DNA from: Chryseobacterium sp. FH2
GTDB taxonomy: Bacteria > Bacteroidota > Bacteroidia > Flavobacteriales > Weeksellaceae
Assembly: GCF_001045455.1 (NCBI RefSeq)
Contig: NZ_LFNE01000004.1
Span: 310,001 to 374,000, forward strand
Reading direction: 5' to 3'
DNA: 64,000 nt
Shown here: piece by piece, positions 16,295 through 25,952 of the stretch
Layout of the letters: the number at the start of each line of letters is the position of its first letter
Position numbering within the stretch: the first letter of the stretch is position 1
Made by a program: the position numbers and the translations under genes
Notes under the pieces: model-generated
Seen by the model: the letters and a program-made list of their open reading frames with translations, nothing else
Databases searched by the model: none
What the model was told of the DNA's origin: nothing

Positions 16295-17902
16295 ATGATG
16301 ATGACGAAAAAAATTATTCTACTTTTGGTATGTGTGATTTTCAGTTTTATATATGCCCAGTCTTATACTGAATCACAAATTGATGCTGATATTCAAAAAG
16401 CAAAATCACTGTCTGCAAATAATCCCAATAAAAGTATTGAGCTTTGCAAAAATATTTATCGCATTGCTAAAGAAAAAGGATATAAAAAAGGTATGCTGGA
16501 ATGCAATAATATTCTGATGGCTAAATTTTATGATGCAGGAGATTTCAAAAAAGTTATCGAGATAAGTAAAGATGCAGAAAAATTAGCAAAAGAAATAAAT
16601 GATAATGTGATATTGTCGAATACTTACAGACTTCGAGGTTCTTCTTATACAGAATTAGGATTTAATGACGAATGTTTGAAAGAATTAAAAAAAGCCTTAG
16701 AAATTTCAGGAGAAATAACATCTAAAAATGATAAAAACTACCAAAAGGCTATGGTTTACAACGTATTTGCGAGTTATTATGCACATATCAATGCACCTAT
16801 AGATTCTGTAATGTACTATCAGAAAAAATGCTTGGAATCTGCCATTCTTTTAGACGAAAATAAAGATTTTATTAATAAAAAATATTTTACGATTACTCTG
16901 TCTTACATTAATTTAGGAAAAACAAGTGTCGCATTACACCGCACAAAAGATGCAGAAATTTATTTTGAAAAAGCACTGGAAATTTGTCAGAATAAAAAAT
17001 ATGTTGTTGGTAAAGATCTCGAAGTAACTGTTCTTAATGAATTTGCATGGTTATATTTTGATCAAAAAAAATATGATAAAGCGAAATCTCTTGCAGAAAA
17101 GGCAGAAGCCCTTGAAAAAGGGGTTGGGCTTCCTTATATTCGAAGGGATATTTATGAAGTCTACTTTAAATCATGCGTAGAACTTGGGGAAAAAGAAATT
17201 TCTAAAAAATATATGAACCTCTATACTAAACTGAATGACAGTATTATAAATATAGAAAAAAAAGCAATAAATACCCCCGTGAAACATATTATTGATGAAA
17301 AAGAAAAAATATATACCAGTGATATTCAAAAAATAGTAATAATAGCTTCATGTATTATTATGATGCTATCATTAGGAGGTTGGCTTTTCTGGAAACAAAA
17401 TCAAAATAACATTCACAAGAAATATAAAACAGTTATTGAAACCCTCAAAAATGAAACAAAAATAAAAGAAATTGAGCCTGTTTTAAGTGAAGTTGATGAT
17501 AAAAGCCCCGAAAACGTTATAAATATCTCTGAAGATACTACCACTTCCCTATTAAATAAACTTTCTAAATTTGAAAAATCTGAAAAGTTTCTGAAAAAAG
17601 ACATGAACCTCACTTCTTTATCAAATTCATTAAATACGAATCCCAGATACCTATCAGAAATTATAAAGCAGCACAGAGGTAAAAGTTTTAATAATTATAT
17701 TAACGGACTCCGGATACACTATATCACCAACAAATTATATGAAACTCCTGTTTTCCGGGAATATAAGATAAGTTATCTGGCAGAAGCCTGCGGATTTTCT
17801 TCAAGAGAAGTCTTCGCTGTTATATTTAAAAAAGAAACCGGAGTTACTCCTTCCTATTTTATAAGCCAGCTCAAAAAAGATGATATAAATATAGAAGCTT
17901 AA
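16295..17902 (+). CDS. TPR-membrane-AraC hybrid transcriptional regulator
   Basis: 535 residues. A signal-like first helix (IILLLVCVIFSFIYAQ) is followed by a TPR-type helical region (about 20-330) facing the periplasm, one membrane helix (IVIIASCIIMMLSLGGWLF, about 346-364), a linker, and a C-terminal AraC-type DNA-binding domain (about 430-525). The latter has SLSNSLNTNPRYLSEIIKQH, then ISYLAEACGFSS and FKKETGVTPS. This one-protein sensor layout is frequent in flavobacteria. The gene is divergent from the C1q-like block, its obvious candidate target. ATG 16295 opens MMMTKK; the second or third Met is equally plausible. The signal sensed is unknown. Confidence 0.75.
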   Translation: MMMTKKIILLLVCVIFSFIYAQSYTESQIDADIQKAKSLSANNPNKSIELCKNIYRIAKEKGYKKGMLECNNILMAKFYDAGDFKKVIEISKDAEKLAKEINDNVILSNTYRLRGSSYTELGFNDECLKELKKALEISGEITSKNDKNYQKAMVYNVFASYYAHINAPIDSVMYYQKKCLESAILLDENKDFINKKYFTITLSYINLGKTSVALHRTKDAEIYFEKALEICQNKKYVVGKDLEVTVLNEFAWLYFDQKKYDKAKSLAEKAEALEKGVGLPYIRRDIYEVYFKSCVELGEKEISKKYMNLYTKLNDSIINIEKKAINTPVKHIIDEKEKIYTSDIQKIVIIASCIIMMLSLGGWLFWKQNQNNIHKKYKTVIETLKNETKIKEIEPVLSEVDDKSPENVINISEDTTTSLLNKLSKFEKSEKFLKKDMNLTSLSNSLNTNPRYLSEIIKQHRGKSFNNYINGLRIHYITNKLYETPVFREYKISYLAEACGFSSREVFAVIFKKETGVTPSYFISQLKKDDINIEA

Positions 17903-17965
17903 TAAAAAACGACAACTATTTTCAGTCTATTTCTTGAAAAAAGAAATCATAAGAGGAACATTATA

Positions 17966-18000
17966 AAAACAGTTTATCAAAATTTTGATAAACCGTTTTT
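17966..18000. terminator. Bidirectional terminator
   Basis: A perfect palindrome of 22 bases (17972-17993, arms GTTTATCAAAA and TTTTGATAAAC) with flanking AAAAC and GTTTT, between the convergent TPR-AraC and HAF-repeat genes. Confidence 0.75.
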
Positions 18001-18018
18001 ATAATGTTAAAATAAATC

Positions 18019-19317
18019 CTATTGCTTTATAATTTTAAAAGTTTTAATGTTTCCTTTATCTGAGACTACACTTCCGACATATATTCCTTTGGTAATCATA
18101 GACAAATCTATTTTAATGTTTTTATTATTAATTGATTTATTGTTAATTAACAATTTTCCGGTAAGATCATATATAGATAACGACTTTATTATTTTTTCGT
18201 TGGAAATATTAAGAAAATCCTGTACCGGGTTGGGATAAATATTAAATTTGAAATCATTGTTTTTTACATCAGTTGTAGCAAGTATTTCATCGTCTAGTTT
18301 AACAATCCATCCTGCAGCAAATATCGGGGGAATAGTATTATCAAATCCACAAATATACTTCCCATCTGGTGATATTCCCATTCCAGTACCAAGCTTTGTA
18401 TCAAATGTGGCTATTGGAATATTTTGAGAAATCAAAAGATCAGTAAGTAAAATGGGATTGGCCCCTAAAGACGGATGATAAATAATTACTTCCCTATCAC
18501 CTATCATTCCACAGTATCCTAAAGCAGTACCATTCTCTGATACTGATACAAATACAGCATCGGTATATCCCGAAGGCGCATCAAAAGCCTGATATACATT
18601 GGTGGCAGTATTGTAAATAAAAGCTTTACTTCCTTTATAGCCCACAATTTGTCCTGCATTATTTACATCATTGGCCTCTCCATATTCAGGAGTAGTAAAA
18701 TCAATATAATGTAAAATTCCGTTGGTGTCAAAGTATGCAGGTACCCGAAAAGTTCCTGTTCCGAAAATATCTTCTCTATCTACCCAACCAGCCACAATTC
18801 CGTTATCATTTACATCAGCCCCGCGACCATTGGTGTAGGTAAGATCACCTGTAAGCTTAGTAAGCGTACCGGTCTCCGTATTAAAAATAAAAGGATAGCT
18901 ACTTCCGGGATTATTGGACGTCATTTGTCCTGCTACATATATACTGTTTGATGAAATTCCCTTTGTGTCTCCAAACCAACTATTTCCAGGTATATCCCCA
19001 GGGAAATAGCCAATTGCTGTCCATACTCCGTTTTTTCTATAAGCTGCCTGGCTCAGGTTTGACCCATCCGTTGCTATAAATGGCATATTTCCCGCAATAT
19101 TTTCTTCATTATTCAGTCGGTTAGTTGCATCAGCGACGGATTCTATGGGTATACTTGAGTCTGTAGAATAATTGTAATAGCCTCCGGAATGGACTGCATT
19201 GCCATTGTTATTGATATCATAAAGACGTGTTCCCCAGCCCGTTAAAACCCTTAGATTGCTTTGAGCATTCAAACTGCTTAAAAATAAGCAGGCTGAAAGT
19301 AAGTAGACTTTTTTCAT
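18019..19317 (-). CDS. Secreted HAF-repeat protein with type IX secretion tag
   Basis: 432 residues with a signal peptide (LLSACLFLSSLNAQ). The body carries repeated beta-propeller-like units of the extracellular HAF type: DINNNGNAVHSGGY, DVNDNGIVAGWV, DVNNAGQIVGYK, VSENGTALGYCG and ISPDGKYICGFD, spaced by roughly 40-50 residues. The C-terminal 75 residues are a type A Por-secretion domain: FNIYPNPVQDFLNI, SIYDLTGKLL, IDLSMITKGIYVGSV and FKIIKQ. It is therefore sent through the type IX system and probably anchored to, or released from, the cell surface. Function of the propeller is unknown. Its 3' end faces the TPR-AraC gene. Confidence 0.75.
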   Translation of the reverse strand: MKKVYLLSACLFLSSLNAQSNLRVLTGWGTRLYDINNNGNAVHSGGYYNYSTDSSIPIESVADATNRLNNEENIAGNMPFIATDGSNLSQAAYRKNGVWTAIGYFPGDIPGNSWFGDTKGISSNSIYVAGQMTSNNPGSSYPFIFNTETGTLTKLTGDLTYTNGRGADVNDNGIVAGWVDREDIFGTGTFRVPAYFDTNGILHYIDFTTPEYGEANDVNNAGQIVGYKGSKAFIYNTATNVYQAFDAPSGYTDAVFVSVSENGTALGYCGMIGDREVIIYHPSLGANPILLTDLLISQNIPIATFDTKLGTGMGISPDGKYICGFDNTIPPIFAAGWIVKLDDEILATTDVKNNDFKFNIYPNPVQDFLNISNEKIIKSLSIYDLTGKLLINNKSINNKNIKIDLSMITKGIYVGSVVSDKGNIKTFKIIKQ

Positions 19318-19422
19318 AACTAAAAAATATTTTATTATCTCAAAATTGCCTTATTTATGTCGTTTTTGAAATATACGTGTGTGAGAAATTAAGAAATCAT
19401 TTTTCAAATTTATCTAATTTTA

Positions 19423-19680
19423 CAAGCCTGTTTCATCCTTTCAATTATCAGCTTTAACAAGAATGAATTACTTTTTTGAAATGGCTGTAAAGCCGAAGAC
19501 CTCTGTAAGATAACTGATCTGGCCTCAACTTTATAATTTTTTTAAAACTTCTAATACCAAAGTATTCAGTCATAAAAGAGTACAGCTTTCCAGCATTTCT
19601 TTTTTAAAACCTATCTCTTTAGAAATTCGGGAAATATTTAAGAAAAATACCTAAGATTACATAGAATTTGTTTGATAGAA
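19423..19680 (-). pseudogene. Decayed AraC-type regulator fragment
   Basis: A single minus-strand frame, broken by stops, reads NISRISKEIGFKKEMLES, then VLEVLKKL, then GQISYLTEVFGFTAISKK and finally KDETGL. The order and spacing follow the AraC domain of the gene at 16295 (NPRYLSEIIKQH, IHYITNKL, KISYLAEACGFSSRE, KKETGV). At least four in-frame stops are present, so it is not expressed as such. It lies in the 409-base gap 19318-19726, in which nothing else was recognised. Likely the end of a lost TPR-AraC paralogue. The hand alignment is short, so moderate confidence only. Confidence 0.4.
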
Positions 19681-19726
19681 AAATACAATACAGTCCCAGC
19701 AGTATTTTAAATAAGATTTGTGTATA

Positions 19727-20047
19727 TTATTTTTCATTTTCCAAATAATCAAGAACATCAAATACCAAAATTTCACTAGTCCTTTTGGCATTTAAATTGG
19801 CATAACTACATACTAAATCTTTTAATTTTGATAATGAGCAAAGATTTTCATATTTAATTCCGTTTTCTTCAAATATATTGGTTCGGGGTCTCTTCTTTGC
19901 ATTAAAAAAATAATAATCAGATTCTATTCCTAATGAATATTTTGCGTATATATCGATCAAATCATATTTGATAGCGACGGAATTTTCATTTAATAAATCT
20001 TGTATTGTATTTGTTCTTAACGCTTCAATTATTTCAATTAGCTTCAT
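19727..20047 (-). CDS. Hypothetical protein (106 aa)
   Basis: 106 residues with no signal peptide or membrane segment; mostly helical (LIEIIEALRTNTIQDLLNENSVAIKYDLIDIYAKY, and a C-terminal SEILVFDVLDYLENEK). I do not recognise it. The ATG is preceded directly by AAAAACACAAATTA, a leader shared almost exactly with the next upstream gene. Surroundings are AT-rich, with remnants nearby, so this is a low-conservation accessory stretch. Confidence 0.5.
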   Translation of the reverse strand: MKLIEIIEALRTNTIQDLLNENSVAIKYDLIDIYAKYSLGIESDYYFFNAKKRPRTNIFEENGIKYENLCSLSKLKDLVCSYANLNAKRTSEILVFDVLDYLENEK

Positions 20048-20370
20048 TTTAATTTGTGTTTTTTGATATTTATTATTCTGTATTTTATTTATTCGAGGAA
20101 TCTCTGTAAATCAGAGAGAAGATAATAATCTTACTTGTTTAAGTTTTTCTCTTTGATAACTTTTACAATCATTTCATTCTAGAGCCTTATAAAAATTTGT
20201 ATTGTTAATTTTCATTTTCACAAAAGATTTTTTTCAGTAATACACAAAAACTATAGTCATATCTAACTATAAATTATTTCATTTAAATCCGGATTTTCAA
20301 TAGATCTTGATTAGAAGTTTTTCTTTCCAACCTCAATCCCTTGCTGTGGAATCAAAAACGAGTATACATA
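20048..20370. other. Intergenic region without a recognised gene
   Basis: A 323-base AT-rich gap. It contains one small hairpin, TCTCTG (20101-20106) and CAGAGA (20112-20117), without a T tail. Nothing else was recognised. Confidence 0.5.
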
Positions 20371-20643
20371 TTAATACTTGGGTATAAATTTCCTTTTTAT
20401 AACAATACCAGATAAAAGTTCGGTAAATTCATTAGGGATAATAAAGTTAGTTAAATTTTCACTACTTTGAAATTCATCAAATACTAAAGCTGTATCGGAG
20501 AAATAGCGATACGGCAAATTATTATATGTTGAATTTTTATTAAACTGTATAGAATATCCTTTATCAATTCCTGTATTAGCCTTTTTTGCATTACTAAAAT
20601 AAAGAAACGAAAAGATGATAAAAATAGAATATATTTTCGTCAT
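20371..20643 (-). CDS. Small exported hypothetical protein
   Basis: 90 residues from ATG 20643. A longer frame reaches 20685, but the later start places a clean signal peptide at the N-terminus (MTKIYSIFIIFSFLYFSNA). It also leaves a TAnnTTTG box (TATATTTG, minus strand 20666-20659) just upstream, inside the longer frame, and the leader AAAAACACAAATTA directly before the ATG. The mature part is about 70 residues with no recognised domain. Function unknown. Confidence 0.5.
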   Translation of the reverse strand: MTKIYSIFIIFSFLYFSNAKKANTGIDKGYSIQFNKNSTYNNLPYRYFSDTALVFDEFQSSENLTNFIIPNEFTELLSGIVIKRKFIPKY

Positions 20644-20658
20644 TAATTTGTGTTTTTG

Positions 20659-20686
20659 CAAATATATATAATTTATTATATACAAA
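20659..20686 (-). promoter_or_regulatory. Putative promoter of the small exported protein
   Basis: TTTG (20686-20683), 16 bases, then TATATTTG (20666-20659) on the minus strand; it supports the start at 20643. Confidence 0.4.
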
Positions 20687-20856
20687 CACAGTATTAATAA
20701 TACAATTTTACATCCTAATACTTTATAACATAATATTATACGTTTTTTCTAGATATAAAAAAGAACGAGAAACTGCCATAGTTTAACTCTACATTTAATT
20801 CTTTTTCATAATCTTAATAAGAATGAAACTTTCAATGTTTTTATGATACCGACAGT

Positions 20857-20892
20857 GCAGGACAATTTTTATCAACAATAATTCTATATTGC
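20857..20892 (+). promoter_or_regulatory. Rhamnogalacturonan-regulon promoter element, GH28 operon
   Basis: GCAGGAC starts at 20857 and the -7-like box TATATTGC starts at 20885, a distance of 28 bases, as in six other promoters of this locus. The ATG is at 20955. Confidence 0.5.
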
Positions 20893-20954
20893 GATAAATA
20901 AAGAAAAATGTCCTGAAAACAGTTGCCTATATTATACCTAAATTTTCCAACATT

Positions 20955-22358
20955 ATGAAAAAACATATTCTTCTCTTCCTAATATGCCTAATATCAATAT
21001 CTTTATCAGCCCAATACCAGCCCTGGACTTCCGCAAAACAGCCCTTAAAAGAAATCAAAGCTTTAAAAAAACAAATCAAAAAACCTGAATTCAGAAAAGC
21101 AGATTATTTGATAACAGATTTCGGTGCAGTTGGAGACGGAAAAACGAAAAATACCGAAGCTTTCAAAAAAGCGATTGAGAAATGTAATGCTGAAGGCGGC
21201 GGAAGAGTTATCGTTCCAAACGGCGTTTTCTTGACGGGAGCAATTTATTTAAAAAGTAACGTCAATCTTCATTTAAGCGACGGTTCTACTGTTCTTTTCA
21301 GTCAGGACAGCAAAGACTACCCTATCGTTTTCACACGTTGGGAAGGAATGGAATGTATGAATTACTCATCATTGATTTACGCGTACGCAGAAGAAAACAT
21401 CGCCATCACCGGAAAAGGAACTTTAGACGGAAATGCAGATAATGATAACTGGTGGTTCTGGTGCGGCGCCACAAAATATGGTTACAACGAGTCTCGCCCG
21501 GGAAGACAGAATCCTGCCCGTGCAAAGCTTCACGAATATATGGCTCAGAGGAAACCCGCAAGAGAAAGAATTTTCGGAGACGGATATTATTTGAGACCAA
21601 ATTTCGTTCAGCCCTATAAATCCAAAAACTTCTATATGGCAGATGTTCTGGTCAAGAATTCCCCGATGTGGAATCTGAATCCCGTTTTGTGTGAAAATGT
21701 TTTGGTTGAAAGAGTAAAAGTCATCAGCCACGGCCCTAATAACGATGGTTTCGACCCTGAAGCTTGTAAAAATGTATGGATTAAAGATTCCTATTTTGAC
21801 ACAGGAGACGACTGTATCGCCATCAAATCAGGAAGAGACGAGGACGGAAGAGACATCGGAAGACCTGCTGAAAACCACATCATCGAAAACTGTGAAATGA
21901 AAGACGGTCACGGCGGTGTTGTGATTGGAAGCGAAATCGCAGGTGGAGCAAAAAATATCTACGCTATCGGAAACGTGATGGACAGCCAGAATCTTGACCG
22001 TGCTTTAAGAATTAAAACCAGTTCAAGCCGTGGCGGAATCATCGAAAATGTATTTTTCTACAACACAAAAGTCGGTGCTTACAAAGAAGCAGCGGTACGT
22101 TTCAATATGCATTATGAAAAACCCGGAAACTTCATTCCAACTATCAGAAATATCTGGGTAGAAAATTTAACGGTGGAAAAAGGCGGAAAATATGCTGTAT
22201 TCTCTGATGCCTATGAATCTTCCCCGGTAACGGATTTCACAATGATTAATACTAAAATGACCGGCGTTGAAATCCCTTATAAAGTGGATTACCTGAAAAA
22301 TGCGACTTTAAAAAATGTAACCGTTAACGGACAGCCATTAACCGAGTTAAAACCATAA
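20955..22358 (+). CDS. Exported GH28 polygalacturonase-family glycosidase
   Basis: 467 residues: signal peptide (LLFLICLISISLSAQ, to about 20), then an N-terminal FGAVGDGKTKNTEAF entry and a right-handed beta-helix. All four GH28 active-site blocks are present: NNDGFD (262-267), TGDDCIAIKSG (283-293), GHGGVVIGSE (318-327) and RIKTS (352-356). The family hydrolyses alpha-1,4-galacturonosyl links in homogalacturonan or, in some members, rhamnogalacturonan; which one is not decidable here. It is followed after one base by the DUF4450 gene, so the two are translationally linked. An RCARGAT promoter lies about 100 bases upstream. The gene is visibly richer in G+C than the AT-rich region before it. 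Confidence 0.85.
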   Translation: MKKHILLFLICLISISLSAQYQPWTSAKQPLKEIKALKKQIKKPEFRKADYLITDFGAVGDGKTKNTEAFKKAIEKCNAEGGGRVIVPNGVFLTGAIYLKSNVNLHLSDGSTVLFSQDSKDYPIVFTRWEGMECMNYSSLIYAYAEENIAITGKGTLDGNADNDNWWFWCGATKYGYNESRPGRQNPARAKLHEYMAQRKPARERIFGDGYYLRPNFVQPYKSKNFYMADVLVKNSPMWNLNPVLCENVLVERVKVISHGPNNDGFDPEACKNVWIKDSYFDTGDDCIAIKSGRDEDGRDIGRPAENHIIENCEMKDGHGGVVIGSEIAGGAKNIYAIGNVMDSQNLDRALRIKTSSSRGGIIENVFFYNTKVGAYKEAAVRFNMHYEKPGNFIPTIRNIWVENLTVEKGGKYAVFSDAYESSPVTDFTMINTKMTGVEIPYKVDYLKNATLKNVTVNGQPLTELKP

Positions 22359-22359
22359 A

Positions 22360-25300
22360 ATGCGAAGAAAAACCATTGTCGCCGGACTGATTGCTTTGTC
22401 GGCATTTTCACATTCGTTTTCCCAGTCGAAACATTGGCAGAACAACGAGCGTGAACTGCATTACAAAGAAGATAAAGGCGATTTTTTACTGGTCAACGGA
22501 AAATACAGATTCAACAGGGCTTTGTATGGCGATAACCGTGCTTCGAGAGTTGAAGCCGGAGATTTACCGGAATTTGCACTCTATCTTCCCGGAATGGGCG
22601 GCAATCTTCAATTTGTGATTCAAAAAGGAAATTCAATTAAGAAATTAATTAATGCTGATAAAATTGAAACCCGTTATCGTCCGGGTTCGATGTTATATGA
22701 AATCAAAGACCCGATTTTTGGAACCGGAACTTTAAAACTGACAGTCTTAGCACAAGCTAAAGAAGAAGGTTTGGTTGTAAAAATGGAAACTGAAAACATA
22801 GATTCATCAACAAAAATCTACGCGGTTTATGGAGGAGCGAGCGGAACGACTTTCAGCAGAAACGGCGACATCGGTGCAGACCCGGAATCGGGATTTTATC
22901 TGTTACCTGAATATTGTCTGAATAATCAGTTTAAAATTAATAAAAATCAATTCCAATTAAATTATTTAAACAAGAAAAAAGAAACTCAAACCGTCAGCGG
23001 AAGTTTTTCTAATGTCAGTTCATTACAGCAAACCGATGCTACAACTTTAGAAAAACTTTTAGATTTCACTCAAAATAAAACAGAAAAATCTCCGATTGTT
23101 TACGCAGGTTATTCAGCGCAGAAAAATCCTGTTTATATTCAGATTAAAAAAGGAAAATCTGATAAAAACTTTTCGGATGAAGCGTTGAAAAACATTTTTA
23201 ATGAAGCTGAAAAGTCACGTTTAGCATTAACCAACAGAATTCAATTAAAAACTCCGGATGCAGATTTGAATAATTTCGGAGCCAATTTAGCGGTTGCCGC
23301 CGACGGAATTTGGGAAAGCCCCACCTTCCTTCACGGCGCTGTTGCCTGGAGAATGCGGCTGAATGCGTGGCGTGGCGCTTACACAGCTGATGCTTTACAT
23401 TGGCACGACAGAGCGAAAGAACATTTTGAAAGTTATGCCAATTCACAGGTTTTGAAGCCCGATTTTGCGCCTGTCGAAATGGATACATTGCTGCATTTGG
23501 CAAGACACGCAGAAAAAATGGGAACTTCTGTTTTTTCAAGCGGATATATTTCCAGGAATCCAAATGACAACTCAAAACCGCATCATTACGATATGAACCT
23601 GGTGTTTTTTGACCAGATGTTTTCGCATTTTAATTATACCGAAGACAAAGAATTTCTAAGAAAAATGTGGCCTACGATGGTTCGTCATATGGATTGGGAA
23701 AAACGAAATTTCAAACGTGACGATTTGTACGATGCGTATGCGGCAATTTGGGCAAGCGATGCGCTGCAATATTCTGGTGGAAAAGTGACGCACACTTCGG
23801 CGTATAATTACAGGGCCAACCGTGAAATGGCAAAACTGGCGAAAATCATTGGTGAAAACCCTCAGCCTTACGAGCAGGAAGCTGATGCGATTTTAAAGGC
23901 AATGAAAAACCAGCTTTGGATTAAAAACAAAGGTTATTTTGCGGAGTATAAAGATGCTTTGGGCAATCAAATCATTCACGACAAACCGGGAATCTGGTCG
24001 ATTTATCACGTTTCGGATGCGTTTATTCTGAATGAATTTGAGAATTACCAAAACTTACAATATATTAATAATCATACGCCTAAAATTCCGGTGACGGTGA
24101 AAGGTGCACAAAATAAAGATTATTACACATTATCAACTACAAATTGGCAGCCTTACGACTGGTCTATCAACAATGTCGCTCTGGCAGAGAATTTACAGAC
24201 CGCTTTGGCATATTGGCAAGCCGGAAGAAACGAGGATGCCTACCAACTGTGGAAAGGAAATCTGGTTGAAAGTATGTATTACGGCATCAGTCCGGGGAAC
24301 TTTGAGCAGCTTTCTCATTACGATGCATTTCGTGGTGAATTGTACAGAGATTTTGCCGACCCGATTGGTGTGGCTTCACGAACGTTGACGGAAGGACTTT
24401 TCGGGGTTAATCCGAATTTACTGGAGAATAAAATCAGCATCAAGCCGGGTTTCCCAAAAGACTGGAATTCTGCAGAATTGAAACTTCCGGACTGGGAATA
24501 TCAGTTTACCAGAACTGCGAAAAAAACTGAGTATGTATTTAAATCAAATTATGAAAATCCGGTTTCGCTGGAAATGCAGATTCCGGTAAATCATCCCAGC
24601 ATCAAATCGGTAAATGTGAATGGTAAAAAAGTGGATTGGAAAATAAAACCCAATTCCATTCTGCAACCTTTTGTTCAGTTTGAAACGCCGACAGGAAAAG
24701 ATTTTAAAATTGAAATCAATTATTCAGGAGAAGAACTGAAAAACGAGCAAACCGATTATGTCAATTATATTTCTGAAAATCTTCAATTGAATTTCGATTC
24801 AAAAAAGAAAATCAAAGACGTTCTTGACCCTCAGGAATTGATTAAAACCCGAAATGGGAATCAGTTTGATTTAATTAAAGAAGAAAGGAAAGGAACATTT
24901 TTCGTTCAGGTCGAGCAGAACGGAGCAACTTGGTGGCAACCCGTCAATGTGGACATCCGTTTTCCTTTGGAAACAAAATGGGTCAATAAAAAACTGCAGA
25001 TTCAATTAAAATCATCCAATCCAATTAATGGAAAACTGACTGTTAATAGTTTAAATAAAACTTTTTCAGTTCAAAAAAACCAAAAGTTATCGATTGAAAT
25101 TCCGGTCAATGTTTTAAGCAAAGGAACCAATTCTATTGAACTCGATTACAACGGAATCAAACAAAATATTGAAATTACAGACTGGGAAATTGAGAATCAA
25201 GGCGAATTCAACAACATTTCATTAGCTTCAAAATACAATGAAAAGGTGACTGAGATTTTCAATCAGAAATACCTTTCTCCAAGACTGGAAGTTCCTACCC

Positions 25301-25923
25301 TGCAGCTTCCTTGGCAGGGAATCGGAAACTGGTGTTATCCGTTAATCAACGCTCAAATCGACGACAGCGGATTGATGAACAAGAGAAAAAACGGCAAGGT
25401 TGATTTCCTTGGAATTCCTTTTTTAATAGATAATTCAGACAAAAATATTGCATTTATAAGTCAGTGGGATAATTATCCGAACTCTGTTGAAATTCCTGTT
25501 TCAGGCAAAGGAAAGAAAATCTACTTCCTAATGGCGGGTTCTACCAATCCGATGCAGTCACAGATTATTAACGGAAAAATTACGGTTCAATATGCGGACG
25601 GTTCCACAATAGCATTAGAACTGAAAAATCCGGTGAATTGGTGGCCGATTGAGCAGGATTTGTTTGATGATAATTTCGCTTTTGAAATTCCGGATGATAA
25701 GATTCCGTATCGTGTAAAACTGAAGACAGGAGAATTGTACAAAGGCGGAACTTTAAGTAAATATTCAAGTATCAAAGGATTTACAGACCGCGCTGTAGAA
25801 GGCGGAGCTGCGACAATTTTAGATTTGCCAATTGATGCGAACAAAGAATTAAAATCAATAAAATTAACCGCAGTAAGCAACGATGTTGTCATCGGAATGA
25901 TGAGTGCTACTGTTTTGAAATAG
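22360..25923 (+). CDS. Exported DUF4450-family protein, probable glycosidase
   Basis: 1187 residues with a signal peptide (IVAGLIALSAFSHSFSQ). The N-terminal region (LVNGKYRFNRALYGDNRASRVEAGDLPEFALYLPG, about 44-78) is the recalled DUF4450 signature. A central alpha-helical part (about 310-650: HGAVAWRMRLNAWRGAYTAD, GAIWASDALQYS-like segments, NYRANREMAKLAKIIGE, GVNPNLLENKI) looks like a six-hairpin (alpha/alpha)6 toroid as in GH78, GH95 and GH127. Beta-sandwich modules follow. It starts one base after the GH28 stop. In pectin loci such proteins are expected to remove a side-chain sugar; the catalytic residues and substrate are unknown to me. It ends at TAG 25921-25923, before a repeat-rich gap. 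Confidence 0.7.
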   Translation: MRRKTIVAGLIALSAFSHSFSQSKHWQNNERELHYKEDKGDFLLVNGKYRFNRALYGDNRASRVEAGDLPEFALYLPGMGGNLQFVIQKGNSIKKLINADKIETRYRPGSMLYEIKDPIFGTGTLKLTVLAQAKEEGLVVKMETENIDSSTKIYAVYGGASGTTFSRNGDIGADPESGFYLLPEYCLNNQFKINKNQFQLNYLNKKKETQTVSGSFSNVSSLQQTDATTLEKLLDFTQNKTEKSPIVYAGYSAQKNPVYIQIKKGKSDKNFSDEALKNIFNEAEKSRLALTNRIQLKTPDADLNNFGANLAVAADGIWESPTFLHGAVAWRMRLNAWRGAYTADALHWHDRAKEHFESYANSQVLKPDFAPVEMDTLLHLARHAEKMGTSVFSSGYISRNPNDNSKPHHYDMNLVFFDQMFSHFNYTEDKEFLRKMWPTMVRHMDWEKRNFKRDDLYDAYAAIWASDALQYSGGKVTHTSAYNYRANREMAKLAKIIGENPQPYEQEADAILKAMKNQLWIKNKGYFAEYKDALGNQIIHDKPGIWSIYHVSDAFILNEFENYQNLQYINNHTPKIPVTVKGAQNKDYYTLSTTNWQPYDWSINNVALAENLQTALAYWQAGRNEDAYQLWKGNLVESMYYGISPGNFEQLSHYDAFRGELYRDFADPIGVASRTLTEGLFGVNPNLLENKISIKPGFPKDWNSAELKLPDWEYQFTRTAKKTEYVFKSNYENPVSLEMQIPVNHPSIKSVNVNGKKVDWKIKPNSILQPFVQFETPTGKDFKIEINYSGEELKNEQTDYVNYISENLQLNFDSKKKIKDVLDPQELIKTRNGNQFDLIKEERKGTFFVQVEQNGATWWQPVNVDIRFPLETKWVNKKLQIQLKSSNPINGKLTVNSLNKTFSVQKNQKLSIEIPVNVLSKGTNSIELDYNGIKQNIEITDWEIENQGEFNNISLASKYNEKVTEIFNQKYLSPRLEVPTLQLPWQGIGNWCYPLINAQIDDSGLMNKRKNGKVDFLGIPFLIDNSDKNIAFISQWDNYPNSVEIPVSGKGKKIYFLMAGSTNPMQSQIINGKITVQYADGSTIALELKNPVNWWPIEQDLFDDNFAFEIPDDKIPYRVKLKTGELYKGGTLSKYSSIKGFTDRAVEGGAATILDLPIDANKELKSIKLTAVSNDVVIGMMSATVLK

Positions 25924-25952
25924 TGATAATGATTAGTAAATATAATTGAAGG

